The notes beneath the pieces are model-generated. The model saw only the letters and a program-made list of their open reading frames with translations. It had not been told where the DNA came from and did no database searches. Position numbers and translations under genes: made by a program. A stretch of 64,000 nt of DNA from NCBI GenBank assembly GCA_010405405.1, contig MU004242.1, positions 348,748 through 412,747 of the forward strand. Reading direction: 5' to 3'. This stretch comes from Microthyrium microscopicum (Eukaryota; Ascomycota; Dothideomycetes; Microthyriales; Microthyriaceae). Positions within the stretch are counted from its first letter, which is position 1. Each line of letters opens with the position of its first letter. Positions 1 to 10,556 of the stretch are shown here, piece after piece.

Positions 1-1250
1 GGTAGGCACGACAGCTCGATTGTATGGGGAAGGTGCAGAGTTTATAACTTCATTTGCAACTGTGTTCACCGCCGCCTTCGTACCACCATCTCTACAACTT
101 CTTCTCGCATGTCCATACATCACTACCGTACCTAGCGAGACGTTATTATTCATCAATTGCTCACTCCACATCCAGTATGAGCGCGCCGGAAATCGACAAC
201 GCTTGTGGGGAGCCCATCACTTATAATCGTATCAAATGGTGACTGAAGGTGGAGTAGGAGAAAAAACCTCGCTGTGCGATCATACATGATACATCAGTAA
301 TACATATCGGTAGTGGATGTTGACGGCTGACAATGGCGAGAATAGTCTGTCGGATTACCCTGAGATGTGAGAGAAGCCGGTTGACGAACCATCGACCGTT
401 GCCTTATTCTTCTACAACCAGTGCGGATGGACTGGACCCTGTGGTTGTTGGCAACGGTGTAAACCTTCGATTGAAGCGCCGGCTTGCCACGTGCCGGTCT
501 TTGCCTACATGTAAATCATAAAGGACTGTAGCACCCCTTTCTCTGTCTAGACTCTAATAGTCTTTGGCAAAGAGGCATTGATTGAGGAAAGTATCTTTTG
601 ACGATTGGCTGCATTATGGTTCTATGCCGTATTTACCGGTATTATACTTCCAATCAGCAGTGTGTTGTGCTTAGCAGGTGGCGCGAGATTGCCAAGTGCA
701 ATCTGGCCGTCAGCCTTCAGGGTCTACTAGCGTTGAGCATATCGGACTCAACTCCGAAGAAACCTTTCACAACAACATTTCGCAGTGGGTCAGTACAGGC
801 TATTGCGATGGCTCGAGTGGAACAAGAATTCGACAGCGAGTTTTGTTTTAAGATGTCAATGTGCTCTTTATTTTTCGGACGATTTGGGTCTTTAGATCAT
901 GAGATGCCACATTTTGGTGTTGTGTATGGGATGGAAAGTTATGGAAAGCTTTGAGCCTTGAAACTTATTGCGCATTGGTCCGGCCCACGTGGAGTGATGT
1001 CACACCCCACACCATGGTCATGGCCAGCAAAACCGTCGTTGCTGCCCGTTGTGGGAACTCTCACTTTCTCGCTCACCATCGCTTTCCTACGAAAGTGTAT
1101 GCCTACAATCTACCGCCCATCGAGGTTGGTCAGTAGGCATCTTCTCGCAGTCTTTTCGCGCAATTGCCATACCCGGTCGACTTTTGCGACAAGTTGCCTC
1201 ACCAGGACCAAAAAGTACGGTTCCTGAAATGTCGGAGTCTTCTCCGCTAC
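1..1250. other. Upstream stretch without a supported gene
   Basis: Only short overlapping open frames are present, the longest 118 codons at 598-954 with no recognisable motif. I see no tRNA, repeat array or splice-linked coding series. It probably belongs to the distal 5' flank of frq or to the 3' flank of a gene outside the window. In Neurospora the frq locus makes long leaders and an antisense RNA; nothing in the bases alone shows this here. Confidence 0.5.
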
Positions 1251-1570
1251 TCGATCGTCGATGAAGGTTCGCGCAACCGTAGTAATGCTTCCACTACCCC
1301 GTTTCATATGACCTTGGCCACATCTAACTGGTAGTCAGGATCTCGATACGGTTTCTTTACAACGAATGTTCCCAGACCCGTGCGCAGAGTCTAGCCCTCA
1401 CTCGCTGTTCCAAAGCGAATTCTTCCTCGATGCACTCCCGATGTCCCGTATATTCTCGATTTCCACGCTTCCCGCCATCCCTCACTCATCGCAACATCCC
1501 CTACAAATCTTTAAATACTTTACACTTACTACTATCGGATGTTTGACTAATTGACACGAATCTCGATCCC
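1251..1570 (+). promoter_or_regulatory. Candidate light/clock response elements upstream of frq
   Basis: Five GAT-core motifs cluster here: TCGATCGTCGATG (1251-1263), GATCTCGATAC (1339-1349), CGATG repeated 11 bp apart within 1426-1443, TCTCGAT (1454-1460) and TCTCGATCCC (1561-1570). In Neurospora the White Collar complex (GATA-type zinc fingers) binds paired GATC/CGATG motifs in the frq C-box and proximal light element. A TTTAAATACTTTA stretch near 1510-1522 could be a core promoter. The motif match is seen in the sequence; the role is inferred. Confidence 0.4.
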
Positions 1571-1834
1571 ACCTTCTATTCCTTCCTAATTCCAAGGTGC
1601 CAATCCCATACTTCATAATGCCCTGTCTGTCTATGCGCGCTCAGAATTCTCTGTCTACGCCTTCAGCTGCCTGATTACACTTGGATCACATTATCTACGA
1701 CACCCAGAAAGTAAATCTTCTGCAACACTTGCAATTGCTGGTCTCGTATTACTGGACACTCATGGATATCTAACGGACATCTCTATGCCCACTTTACTTT
1801 CACCTAAAACTTTCCTTTTTTGTCCTTTCTAGTC

Positions 1835-4800
1835 ATGGACGAGACGACTTCTCAGAGTTCGCAAAAGTCCACGGCCCAAAATCCTCGAAGAAAACCTGCC
1901 GCCCAATCCGTATCTTTAAAACATCACAATGAAAATCCAGCACCCCAGCTTCGTAAACCTCCTCTCAATCGAAATGAATCCTCCGCATCCAGTTTGGAGG
2001 TCTCCATCGCCTCACATCCTCATAGCCGGCCCGGATATCAAAAAGATTCCTCCGGTGAAAGCAGCAACGCAGAGAAGTGGTTTGAAAAGTCAAACAACAA
2101 TGTACTGAGAGGCAACGCGCCTTTCGACTGTGGTCAGTGATACGGATCCATCTCCCTCACGTTTTCTGATTTGGATTATAGATGAGCCGCCGTTCTTTCT
2201 ACGCAATGGATCCTCCGAAAATACGCCTCATGATGTTTCTCCACAAGTCCGCCCTCAACAACAACTGACGAATACTATGTTCAACTCCATTCCCGAAACA
2301 GGTAGCGGCTCGGAAGATTTCCGTAGTGTCATCGACGACTTGACAATTGAGAACAAGCGACTTAAAAGAAGACTCAAAAAGTTCGAACGCCAGCAGAATT
2401 CTCACCTAGACCCAGAAGCACTCTTCGAGGTTCGAGTACATGGTCTCTCTGCGGACAAGAAGTCGGAACTTGAGGAGTTACTGCGCAACTTTGTTTCCAA
2501 AGTTGATCGAACTTCACAATCAACCACAAAAATGTCAAGCAGTGGTTATGGCCAGCCAGCAAGTCTACTTCGAGACCAGTCAGGTTCATCTTACTCAAGA
2601 ATTGGGGATTCGGGTTATCATTCTTTGTCAGCAACCGGACAGAACTCTTCCAGCATGTCTGGTCAAGTCAAATCTGCAATGCCAAGAGCTTCAGTCCAGG
2701 ATCGTAAAATGGAAATTCAAAGCTATTTGCTTGATATTCCTGTTGGACTCTTGCCTCACCATTCTGGTCCTTTAGCCGACAAAGAGAAAAAGAAGCTTAT
2801 TGTGAGACGGCTTGAACAGCTCTTCGCGGGCCGGGACCCGTCGTCTAGTGGTCATCAACTTCCAATCCAGCAGGATGATATTGCTCAACTAGCCGCTCGC
2901 GCCGATCGCCGGCCAGTAGGGTCAGGAAGTGGAAAGGTTGCTGCGGAGGGGTCAAGAGAAGCACGGATCATGAGAAAGAAGGCGGAAGCAGAAGCGGCAG
3001 GTCGAGGGAAGAAGTCGGTTGATGCGACAGAATCGGGAGGCAAATCCGACAGGTCGAGTAGAAGCAGTGAGGACGATGGACTTGTTGAGCAGAGGCCTAC
3101 CCGGCCATTGGATCTGGATCCATATCGTGCCCAAATTCCTGCTGAGAATATGGAATATATCAGGCATCTTGGTTTCTCTCCACCAGAGTTTGAATCAATG
3201 AATGCGCAGACGGATGGACATGGCTGGATTTACTTGAATGTCCTTCACAATATGGCCCAACTACATCTCTCAAATGTCACTGTTGATTTTGTTCGGAAGG
3301 CTGTGGCTGAATACAGCCGAAAGCTGGAAATTTCTGAAGATGGAAGAAAACTCCGCTGGAGGGGTGGTCAAGATGTGACTCGAGGTAGTAGCAATAATTC
3401 GCCAGATCAAGTCACCCAATCCGATGATGCCCCCCAGTCCAAACGTCTCGGCGAAACAAGCTCCTACCTGACCCACGAAGGATCCAGGTCCGTCCTACAA
3501 GGAAAACAGTTTAAGCATGCCTACTCGCCACTGTTCCATCGCGAAGGCTTCGAAACCGAAGACGGAAGCGAGCAAGACATGCAATATCAGCTCTCTTTGA
3601 TACCTGGTGCCTCTTCTGGAGTTGCAGGCGGTTCAACACCCGCCCAAAAATCGCGAGATGATGCTCCTATAGTCTTTTACAGCAACGTTGGTTTTTATAC
3701 CGACTTGAGTCGAGACACTGATGGCATGCGTCGGACAAAAGGCGAGGGTGGTGCATACAATCGTATTTCCGCAGACCCAATGGGAGCCAAGAATGAGGAA
3801 GCCAATCTGCACCATCTAGAAAACCTTCGCAAGTTGGACTATGAAAAAGGGCCATTATCACAAACGATCCTACAGCAACACAAGGCTGGTAGCTCACTTT
3901 CAAGTGACAGTGTTCATATGGTCAAAACATCTCGTCAGAGTGATTCCTCGCCTGACTCTCAAGATGTCATGGATTTTGAAGCTTCTGGAATCGGCGGAAT
4001 TGAACCAGCAGACAACTTTGCCATCAGTGTTCGGACCCGACAAAATCAGAAAGACGTTACTATGACCGAAGGCGCCGATACTCCCAACGCAAACAGACGA
4101 AAGGCCTATCCCATGGGCATTCGAAGGGCTTTACAAAAGACGGCTTCGATAACTCGAGGCTCAGCATCACCTCAAATCAAACCTTCCCGCATGCGATCCG
4201 TTGTCCAACGCGATATCATCACAAGCAAAAAACGCGAGCTTCCAGCCTCCCGTCTCCCCGAAGGAACTTTTTTCCACAACAGCTCCGATGAAGAAGACGA
4301 CGAGAGCGACGAGGAAACAGAAGATGACATGATGGACTTTGGAGACGCCGACGATTCCACCTCCGACGACATGCCCATCACCGCACCCCAACGCATGGAC
4401 TGGGCAACAATGATGCCCCAATCATCCGACTCTGAAGACGAAGAAGACGATGACGACATGAGCAAACGAGCCGCAGCGCCAAACCAAGGGGACCAAGATT
4501 CCAGCGACGACGATTCTATGGACCTACTTGCGACAGCACGCGCCATTGACCCTGAAGCTGTTCGCGTCGGCGAACGCGAGTTCTCGAGCAACAAGGCCGA
4601 TCGACTAGCTGATCTTATCCCTGCGGGCAGTTCTGCGGCAACTGCTGAAGGTGGCTCGGGATTCAATAGTCCAGCTCTGATCAAGGTGCCCCAAAGTATT
4701 GATACCATTGCCGCAAGTACTGGGCCTGCGCCAACTGGAGCCTCAGCACGCACGGCAGATGCACAACAGAGACGAGTTATGAGTTTGAAGAGAAACAGAC

Positions 4801-4874
4801 AGAGTGACGACAGTGAGAAACTACGGGGCTCACGAGCAACAAAGAGCCCGAAAATTGAAGGATCCAGCGATTGA
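1835..4874 (+). CDS. frq: Circadian clock protein FREQUENCY (FRQ)
   Basis: Two exons, 1835-2132 and 2182-4874, joined by a 49-bp GTCAGT..TATAG intron that carries an in-frame stop, giving about 996 residues, close to Neurospora FRQ (989). FRQ is the negative element of the fungal clock: with FRH and CK1 it inhibits the White Collar complex. Visible parts: a low-complexity N-terminus with NSSASSLE and DSSGESSNAEKWF; a coiled coil at about 148-172 (SVIDDLTIENKRLKRRL); the DKEKKKLIVRRLEQLF block; candidate CK1-interaction regions at about 415-445 and 480-500 (ISEDGRKLRWRGG); a likely FRH-binding segment near 706 (PADNFAISVRTR); basic patches; and acidic Ser/Asp/Glu tracts at about 798-860 typical of its PEST-like tail. 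TTTCTAG just before the ATG could be the acceptor of a 5'UTR intron. The next in-frame Met is about codon 132, in exon 2, so a short isoform would start there. Assignment is by recognition of conserved blocks. Confidence 0.95.
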
Positions 4875-5441
4875 AACTGATATATGAGGTTTCAAATGTT
4901 GGAAAGGCACGACATGACATTTCACGATACTTAGCCTCGTTGAGAGGAATGCATAATCCGGCGTAAAAAGATGAGCAATATTGGTTTTCGATTTTAGACA
5001 TTGAATTGTCTTGTTTAGTTACGGATACCCCCAACAACGAGTTTTTGAAATTTATGAAGAAATAGCAATGTTAACAATGTTTACAATTTACTTTGTATGG
5101 TGGAATAGAGTGTTGGTACAATGCAACAAACAATAATTGAATATTGAATAGTACAATCGAGATCTCTGTAATTTGGAGTGCCACACAAATTTAGATTATT
5201 GAGAAATGACTATCCCGAGGATGATCGGGATCGTGATGCCATTACGATTCCTGGTGGCGAGGCTGTCGCCCCTGTCCCTTTCGAAACTGGAGAGTTACTC
5301 TACATCGTGATCGATTTCATGATCGTGATTCTGATTTACTAGCGTTTGCCTTTGGCCTTGGCTTCGTTTCACAACGAGTACATCGCATGGTTCTTCCATC
5401 ACTTATTCATGCTCGTATCGAGCAAAGCCCACACCCCTTTC
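4875..5441. other. Convergent intergenic region, frq to Mis14
   Basis: AT-rich 3' flank shared by frq (+) and the Mis14 gene (-). Around 5217-5335 there are several GATCG/GATCGTGAT words in a loose degenerate repeat. No coding frame is convincing. A minus-strand frame ending near 5343 (EAKAKGKR then stop) could be a further 3' exon of the Mis14 gene, but no splice pair convinced me. Confidence 0.4.
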
Positions 5442-6143
5442 TCATCGCTGTCGTCCATCCAGTTCATCGCCCACCGTCTTCGCCTCCTCCAGCTGCCCAA
5501 TCGTCCCCGCCATCCCCGTCTTCAATTCCACCAGTCCCTGAACTCCGCGCGCATACGTACTCTGTACCTCATCCCATCTCCTCAACTCGCCCACTAAATC
5601 TAGCGCCGGTTGTTCGGCGTCTTCCGTCTTGATATCCCCGTCCTCCGCTCCACCATCCGTCTCCTCACCCCTCTCCTCCGCCGACCCACTCCCCTCCCAC
5701 TCCTCCCTAAACCTCTGCGCCGCAGCCTCCGGCCCAGTGCGTCTATACCCCGCCACCTTCAACAGCAACCTCTCCTTCTTGCGCTCCAATTCTCTCAACT
5801 TATCCGCCACCCCAGCGTCCAGCGGCTCAATTTCCTCCTCCTCCTGCCCTTGGCCACCATCCATTTCATTTTCTGCGAATGTCATATCCACGCCGTTGAC
5901 TGCTACGTTTGCGCGCGCACTCTGGTATGTAGTTGCAAGAAAAGTTTGGAGTAACGCGTCGACGCGCGCGCGTAGTTCATCGTCTGTGTCGGAGTTGGGG
6001 AAGGCGGTGGCGAGACGTGTTTGTGCGGCGGCGGATCCGAGGGTGCGGAGATGGGTCCAGTCGTGGGGGGATTGGAGTTCTATTTTGCGGTAGTTTGATG
6101 TTGAGGGGTCTTGGGAGGTGGGGATGTGGGTTGTGGGTGGCAT
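5442..6143 (-). CDS. Kinetochore protein Mis14/NSL1
   Basis: A single uninterrupted frame of 233 residues. The N-terminal block RKIELQSPHDWTHLRTL, the segment with DDELRARVDALLQTFLATTY and NVAVNGVDMTF, and the Glu-rich linker followed by EIEPLDAGVADKLRELERKK match the Mis14/NSL1 family, a subunit of the MIS12/MIND complex that links inner centromere proteins to the Ndc80 complex. The C-terminal half is predicted coiled coil. It is transcribed away from the mitochondrial ribosomal gene across a 403-bp shared promoter. The C-terminus (DELDGRQR) may be incomplete if a short 3' exon exists downstream. Family assignment is confident; the exact end is less so. Confidence 0.85.
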   Translation of the reverse strand: MPPTTHIPTSQDPSTSNYRKIELQSPHDWTHLRTLGSAAAQTRLATAFPNSDTDDELRARVDALLQTFLATTYQSARANVAVNGVDMTFAENEMDGGQGQEEEEIEPLDAGVADKLRELERKKERLLLKVAGYRRTGPEAAAQRFREEWEGSGSAEERGEETDGGAEDGDIKTEDAEQPALDLVGELRRWDEVQSTYARGVQGLVELKTGMAGTIGQLEEAKTVGDELDGRQR

Positions 6144-6546
6144 TGTTGTGGTTCGTGGAGATGGATTTTTTCGCGTAGATTTCTTAGGTAACTCGTAGTA
6201 GTAGATGGTGCGGTTTTGCTCGTATGATTGTGTGCTGGTTGTGTGGTATGGGCGCGTTTGGGAATTGTTGTCGTGATGGTTGTTGTCTCAATGGGGAAGG
6301 ATGTTTTGAAGTTCAAGGAGATCTGGGGGTGGATGAGTAAGCGACTTGGCCGAAGATCAGGGGTCTGTGCTTTGAGCATCCAGACTTTTTTCCAAGTTCA
6401 TCTTCAATTGATGGGAGCAATATGCTTCAAGCTCTACACTTCACATCATCCCAATTACAACCAAAGGTCCGCATAATACCTTCTCCAAGCGCTTGACCCG
6501 ATGATATAGCACCATCGCCTCCGTATCCCCACCTCGTCCGCCCATA
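6144..6546. promoter_or_regulatory. Shared divergent promoter, Mis14 and uS17m genes
   Basis: A 403-bp gap between two divergently oriented start codons. It holds strand-skewed GT-rich runs (6125-6300) and no coding frame that fits either neighbour. It must contain both promoters; no individual element is certain. Confidence 0.5.
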
Positions 6547-7821
6547 ATGGCATCCATTGGCATCCTCCCAAAAGCCAACTACAAAACCCTTCTCGGCGTC
6601 GTCGTCAACGCCCCACGCACAAATACCATCCGCGTACGCATACCGCACAAAACATGGGACAATAAACTCAAGAAATACTACAATGAGCCTATCCACCTGC
6701 TCGCCAACGACCCCAACAACTCCTCCGCAACAGGCGATGTCGTCAAGATCCGCGATCAATGGCGCGTGTCAGCAGGCGTCAAGCATGTGCTCACTGATAT
6801 CGTCTCGCCCTTTGGTATACCGCTGGATAAGAGACGACCGATTCCTACTGAAGCGGAGAGACAGGCTGCCAGGGCCGAGAAGAGACGGAAGAAAGATTTA
6901 AAGCAGGCAGAGAAGCAGAGAATAGTGGCGATTAAGAGATTGGCCAAGGGAAAGAAACTGCAGAAAAAGGAAGTAAGGGAGACGGAACTAGCAGAGAAGA
7001 TGTTGAACAAGGTTGAGAGGGATGAGGGTGTGCTCAAAGAACATGTTCTCCGCCTCCTTTTCGCAGAAAACGATCTCAATCGCATCGAGGAACGTGTCCG
7101 GGACGTCATAAAACTACAGCTACCGGATTCCCATCAGTGGGCTCTGGATGAAAGTTGTGTCGATTGCTTGACGCTGATGGTCGCGCTGCAACATGCACAA
7201 GCCAAGCAGACAACCATTGGAGAGACGATGCCTCTGCGCGCGGGCAAGAGCATAGATACGCCCGCGGTCCAGTACAACCGAAAAGTCGCTGCATTACAAG
7301 GGACTTTGGCATCTCAGTTTCGTGGACCGATTCTTGATAAATGGGTGCGCGATATTGAGGGCTCAACGCACGATTTCAAAGTCACGAACGCAATGTCTTC
7401 ATTACGGAGACGATTGACAAAGAGCTGGGAGTCACATGTGTTTGAGACCAAGAATGAGAACGCCGAGGCGGCGAGAAACGAGACGAAGCATCACCAGGGA
7501 GCTGCTCAAGCTATGGCGGCAAAGATCGGTGGTCGCAAAGATTGGCCAAAGATCTTTGAGGAGCATGACGCGATCTATAAAGAGTACAAGTACCAGGAAG
7601 ATTTGAAAGAGCAGGCGATTCAGGAAAAGGAAGGCAAGCTGAGGGCCGAAGCACAGGAGCGCTCACAGGCGATTCAGGAAAAGGAAGGCAAGCTGAGGGC
7701 CGAAGCACAGGAGCGCTCACAGGCGGAACAGGAGAGGGAAACTAAGTTGAGGGTCGAAGCATGGGAGCGTGAGCTAGAGGCGGAAGTTGAAGAGGAAGAG
7801 TCAAGAAAGACGAAGTCATAG
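6547..7821 (+). CDS. Mitochondrial small-subunit ribosomal protein uS17-like
   Basis: An intronless frame of 424 residues. The first ~110 residues form an OB-fold uS17-type domain: GVVVNAPRTNTIRVRIPHKTW, then NEPIHLLANDPNNSSATGDVVKI and a short basic tail, as in filamentous-fungal mitochondrial uS17. The rest is a long charged coiled-coil extension far beyond bacterial S17 (about 85 residues). A 54-bp exact duplication encodes 18 residues twice (QEKEGKLRAEAQERS), followed by a degenerate third copy at the C-terminus. It should bind 12S/small-subunit mitochondrial rRNA; the role of the extension is unknown. The start ATG gives an N-terminus without an obvious cleavable presequence. Confidence 0.8.
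   Translation: MASIGILPKANYKTLLGVVVNAPRTNTIRVRIPHKTWDNKLKKYYNEPIHLLANDPNNSSATGDVVKIRDQWRVSAGVKHVLTDIVSPFGIPLDKRRPIPTEAERQAARAEKRRKKDLKQAEKQRIVAIKRLAKGKKLQKKEVRETELAEKMLNKVERDEGVLKEHVLRLLFAENDLNRIEERVRDVIKLQLPDSHQWALDESCVDCLTLMVALQHAQAKQTTIGETMPLRAGKSIDTPAVQYNRKVAALQGTLASQFRGPILDKWVRDIEGSTHDFKVTNAMSSLRRRLTKSWESHVFETKNENAEAARNETKHHQGAAQAMAAKIGGRKDWPKIFEEHDAIYKEYKYQEDLKEQAIQEKEGKLRAEAQERSQAIQEKEGKLRAEAQERSQAEQERETKLRVEAWERELEAEVEEEESRKTKS
7615..7773 (+). repeat. 54-bp coding tandem repeat (2 exact + 1 degenerate copy)
   Basis: The unit starting GCGATTCAGGAAAAGGAAGG occupies 7615-7668 and 7669-7722 with no differences that I can see; a diverged partial third unit runs 7723-7773. It lies in frame in the uS17m-like gene and adds 18-residue helical units. 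The identity of two copies suggests a recent slippage or unequal-crossover event. Confidence 0.9.
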
Positions 7822-8067
7822 ATTTTATGGCAATTGTAAATGTTACTTGATCGTCAATTTGGCATCAGTTGAAAGCAAGATCTGTACACAATATATGTAG
7901 AAATATCACCTCATCATAGAAATCGGCTCTCTTTTTGCATAGCTGTGCAGGTCACTTTCTTATCATGGTAAGTCATGTCCTACATCATTCTATTCGATTG
8001 ACAACAGCTAATATCAACTAGACATCGAGACATCCATTCTTCATGACCCGACACTGACATGCGTCCC

Positions 8068-9145
8068 TCAAGCACCAACCTCCTTCAACGACTTGACAGT
8101 ATCAACAACACTCTTCTCCAAGCTAACCCACTTAATCCCCAAAATCTTCTCACACCGACTATTATCAATCCCATATTTCTTCGATGGATAATCACCCCCT
8201 TTCCAACTCTCCGGCGGTAACTGATCCGCATACTCCTCAAAGTTCTTACGAATAATCTGCACGACCTCTTTATTCGAGAAATATCCAGCCGTAGTAAAGA
8301 ATCTCTTATTCGCCGCCTCATCCCTCTCCATCGCATTCACATGCGCCTCCGCCACATCTCTCACATCAACCCAGATATACGGGTTCGGTGTCTCACTATC
8401 ATCCATGTCCTTGGACTTGCCTTGAATGAAATTGCGGATGCGCTCGTTGGACGTGTTGAGCGCGTCGAGGCTGTTGAGGTGGTGGACGATGGGGCCGAGG
8501 ACAAGGGGTGGGTTTATGGTGGCTATGGTGAAGTTTGGCTTTTCCTTCTCGATGAAATCCCAGGAGGCGCGTTCGGCGAAGGTTTTGGAGGCCCGGTAGC
8601 CATTGGCGGGATTCAGAACGGCTTCAGATTCGGTGATTGGGTTCCAGTCGGACTCGGAGTATATGTGTTCGGGCCAGGCGCCTTTGGATGGGTTGATTAT
8701 TGAGGCGAAGGAGGAGGTTATCACTACTCGTTTAATTGTAGGTGCGTGTGCTTTTATGGACTTCAAAATCCCTGGATATGAGTCAATTTCACTTTCTTGA
8801 AATGGGAAAATGGGGATTTGTACCAGTCGTGCCGATGATGGCAGGATCGAGGAGTTGTTTCTGTACATCGGTGACGTTGAAGTGGAATGGGCTGGCTGTA
8901 TGGAGGACAGCTTCGAATGGTGGATCAGAGACGACTGCTTTCTCGAAAGCGCCTTCTTGGGCAATATCCTCAACAATAGTAAATGAGAGCTTGTCCTTGC
9001 CGACATTGGGGTAAGCTTCTGAGATCTTGTCGGCTTTGGCTTGGCTACGGACTGTGGTGACGACGGAGTGGCCTCGTTTAAGGAGAAGTTCGAGAGTATG
9101 AGCGGCGATGAAACCGCTTCCACCTGTGAGAAGAACTCGAGTCAT
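8068..9145 (-). CDS. Extended short-chain reductase (cinnamoyl-CoA/methylglyoxal reductase-like)
   Basis: Two exons, 9145-8824 and 8771-8068, with a 52-bp GTACAA..CCAG intron; the joined protein has 341 residues and restores the family sequence IIGTTGILKSIKAHAP. The N-terminal dinucleotide-binding motif is TGGSGFIAAHTLELLLKRGH; the catalytic serine region is VVITSSFASI, and the Tyr-Lys pair is in NGYRASKTFAE. This is the atypical/extended SDR group that includes plant cinnamoyl-CoA and dihydroflavonol reductases and yeast GRE2, all NADPH-dependent carbonyl reductases. The true substrate cannot be told from sequence. It has no signal peptide and is probably cytosolic. It stands alone, convergent with the uS17m gene. 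Confidence 0.88.
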
Positions 9146-9417
9146 TTCTAATACCTGTTCTGACCTGTTGAACGTGCAGTGGTGGTTTTAGGTGGTGGAG
9201 GGAGCATCATTGAAGGGCATGACCTAGAAAGAAGCAGCGACCAAAACCCCGGCCGAGGCTACTCTACATTTAAAGTCTTGCATCAACCTGACAGTCCAAA
9301 TATTATACATAACCGTGAAGAAAATAAAGCCTGGAGAGACAAAAGTAAAATAGCTTGTCTCTTAAGGTAATCCATCCTTTCAAGCTTTCAGGATGATTGG
9401 ATATGGGCTCGAAGTGC

Positions 9418-9630
9418 CAACGGCATGGCAAAATAAATGGCGTACTCCCATCAACTCTGATGGCTACCACCAGCGCTGCTAACCAAAAGGTGCTTTAATT
9501 CCCATTGTATCTGATAAACATTCCTAATACTAACGCCCTCCATGGCAAATAAAGCACTCGATAACAGCCCGTAGCGTCTGGGTACCGTTAGAGTTAATGG
9601 GAGGACGCCATTTATTTTACCACGCCATTG
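9418..9630. mobile_element. MITE, copy 1 (213 bp, terminal inverted repeats, 5-bp target duplication)
   Basis: The left end CAACGGCATGGCAAAATAAA and the reverse complement of the right end CAATGGCGTGGTAAAATAAA match over about 50 bp, continuing through CTCCCATYAACTCTRAYGG. It is flanked on both sides by AGTGC (9413-9417 and 9631-9635), a clean 5-bp target duplication. There is no coding frame inside. This is a non-autonomous DNA transposon; a related copy lies at 18998-19211. The transposase superfamily is not identifiable from the ends alone. Confidence 0.88.
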
Positions 9631-10409
9631 AGTGCTTCCAAGGTTTAGGAACGGCCCTGCCAGTTCTGGAAGAGATGAAGAAAGAGGCTTCTTCAGTAGT
9701 CTCATGAGTTATGCTACCATCAGGAATGAATGCATCAGCCTAAATCGTAAATCTGTTTTCTGACTTGGACTTCGAATCTTGTATGGAGAGTACTGTTTCC
9801 AAAATCATATGCGACTTTTTCACCCATGCTTTTCCCGACTTTTCGGACTCCAAGAACTTAAGTAGAATACATGTGAGAGGATGCTTTTTTGATTTTACTC
9901 GGATCAAGGAGTTCGTAGTTTCTGGATAAATTGTCCATTACTTGCCATACAACCTCGTGTATTTAGTAGGTGTTTCGTGGAGTCAAATTGATACCTACTC
10001 TTCAGAAATTGTGCTAATTCCACACCAGCGACATGATTGTCTCTCCTAAATTATCTATACTGTCGATAGGCCTCTTTGATGGTCTCTCAGGTATAAAGAT
10101 GTTATTCAATTGTAAGACCTCTCTAAATATCTTCTTCGGACTGCATAGCTTCGTAATTTTCAGAACCTGCAAATCTGTCGAAAGCATGATATGAAGACTG
10201 TCGTTGTATATTTGTTAAGGTACAAGGTTTGCTGATCTGCAAGACTGCAACGACCCAATCTGCTGTGGATTTAGGCTTGATAGTTCATGCATTAGACGCA
10301 CTGAGAATGAAGTGCTCGAATTATTGAGAAAGAGAACTTCGTAGCATTTATGCGAACCACCTGGCACCAGTAGTGTCATAATGTGACAGTGTTTCGAGCC
10401 GGATGGTCA

Positions 10410-10496
10410 ACTCGAGTCGACTCGAGTATATACTTGAGTTGACTCATACTCGGTAGGGCTGAGAAATGAGTAAATATTCGAGTCTTACTCGAGTAC
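10410..10496. repeat. 18-bp perfect palindrome and degenerate CTCGAGT words
   Basis: ACTCGAGTCGACTCGAGT (10410-10427) is a perfect palindrome. ACTCGAGT recurs at 10487-10494, and TCAACTCGAG near 10408 is mirrored imperfectly by ACTTGAGTTGA near 10432. TAGGGCTGAGAAATGAG in the middle resembles the termini of hAT-type DNA transposons, but no partner end was found, so that link is weak. Confidence 0.5.
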
Positions 10497-10499
10497 TAA

Positions 10500-10556
10500 T
10501 TCATAATTCTAATCATATGAAAATATTCATAGTTCTAATCATATAACAACATTCAT
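10500..10556 (+). repeat. 26-bp tandem repeat, 2.2 copies
   Basis: Units 10500-10525 and 10526-10551 (TTCATARTTCTAATCATATR core) plus a partial third unit TTCAT. It is AT-rich and noncoding. Confidence 0.8.

Noticed and set aside
598-954. 118-codon frame upstream of frq
   Set aside because: No motif, no splice partner, unremarkable composition; probably chance in a regulatory region.
4172-4753. 193-codon antisense frame inside frq
   Set aside because: A mirror of the Ser/Asp/Glu-rich FRQ tail, giving a low-complexity Ser-rich antisense product. An antisense RNA is possible, as in Neurospora, but this is not evidence for a protein.
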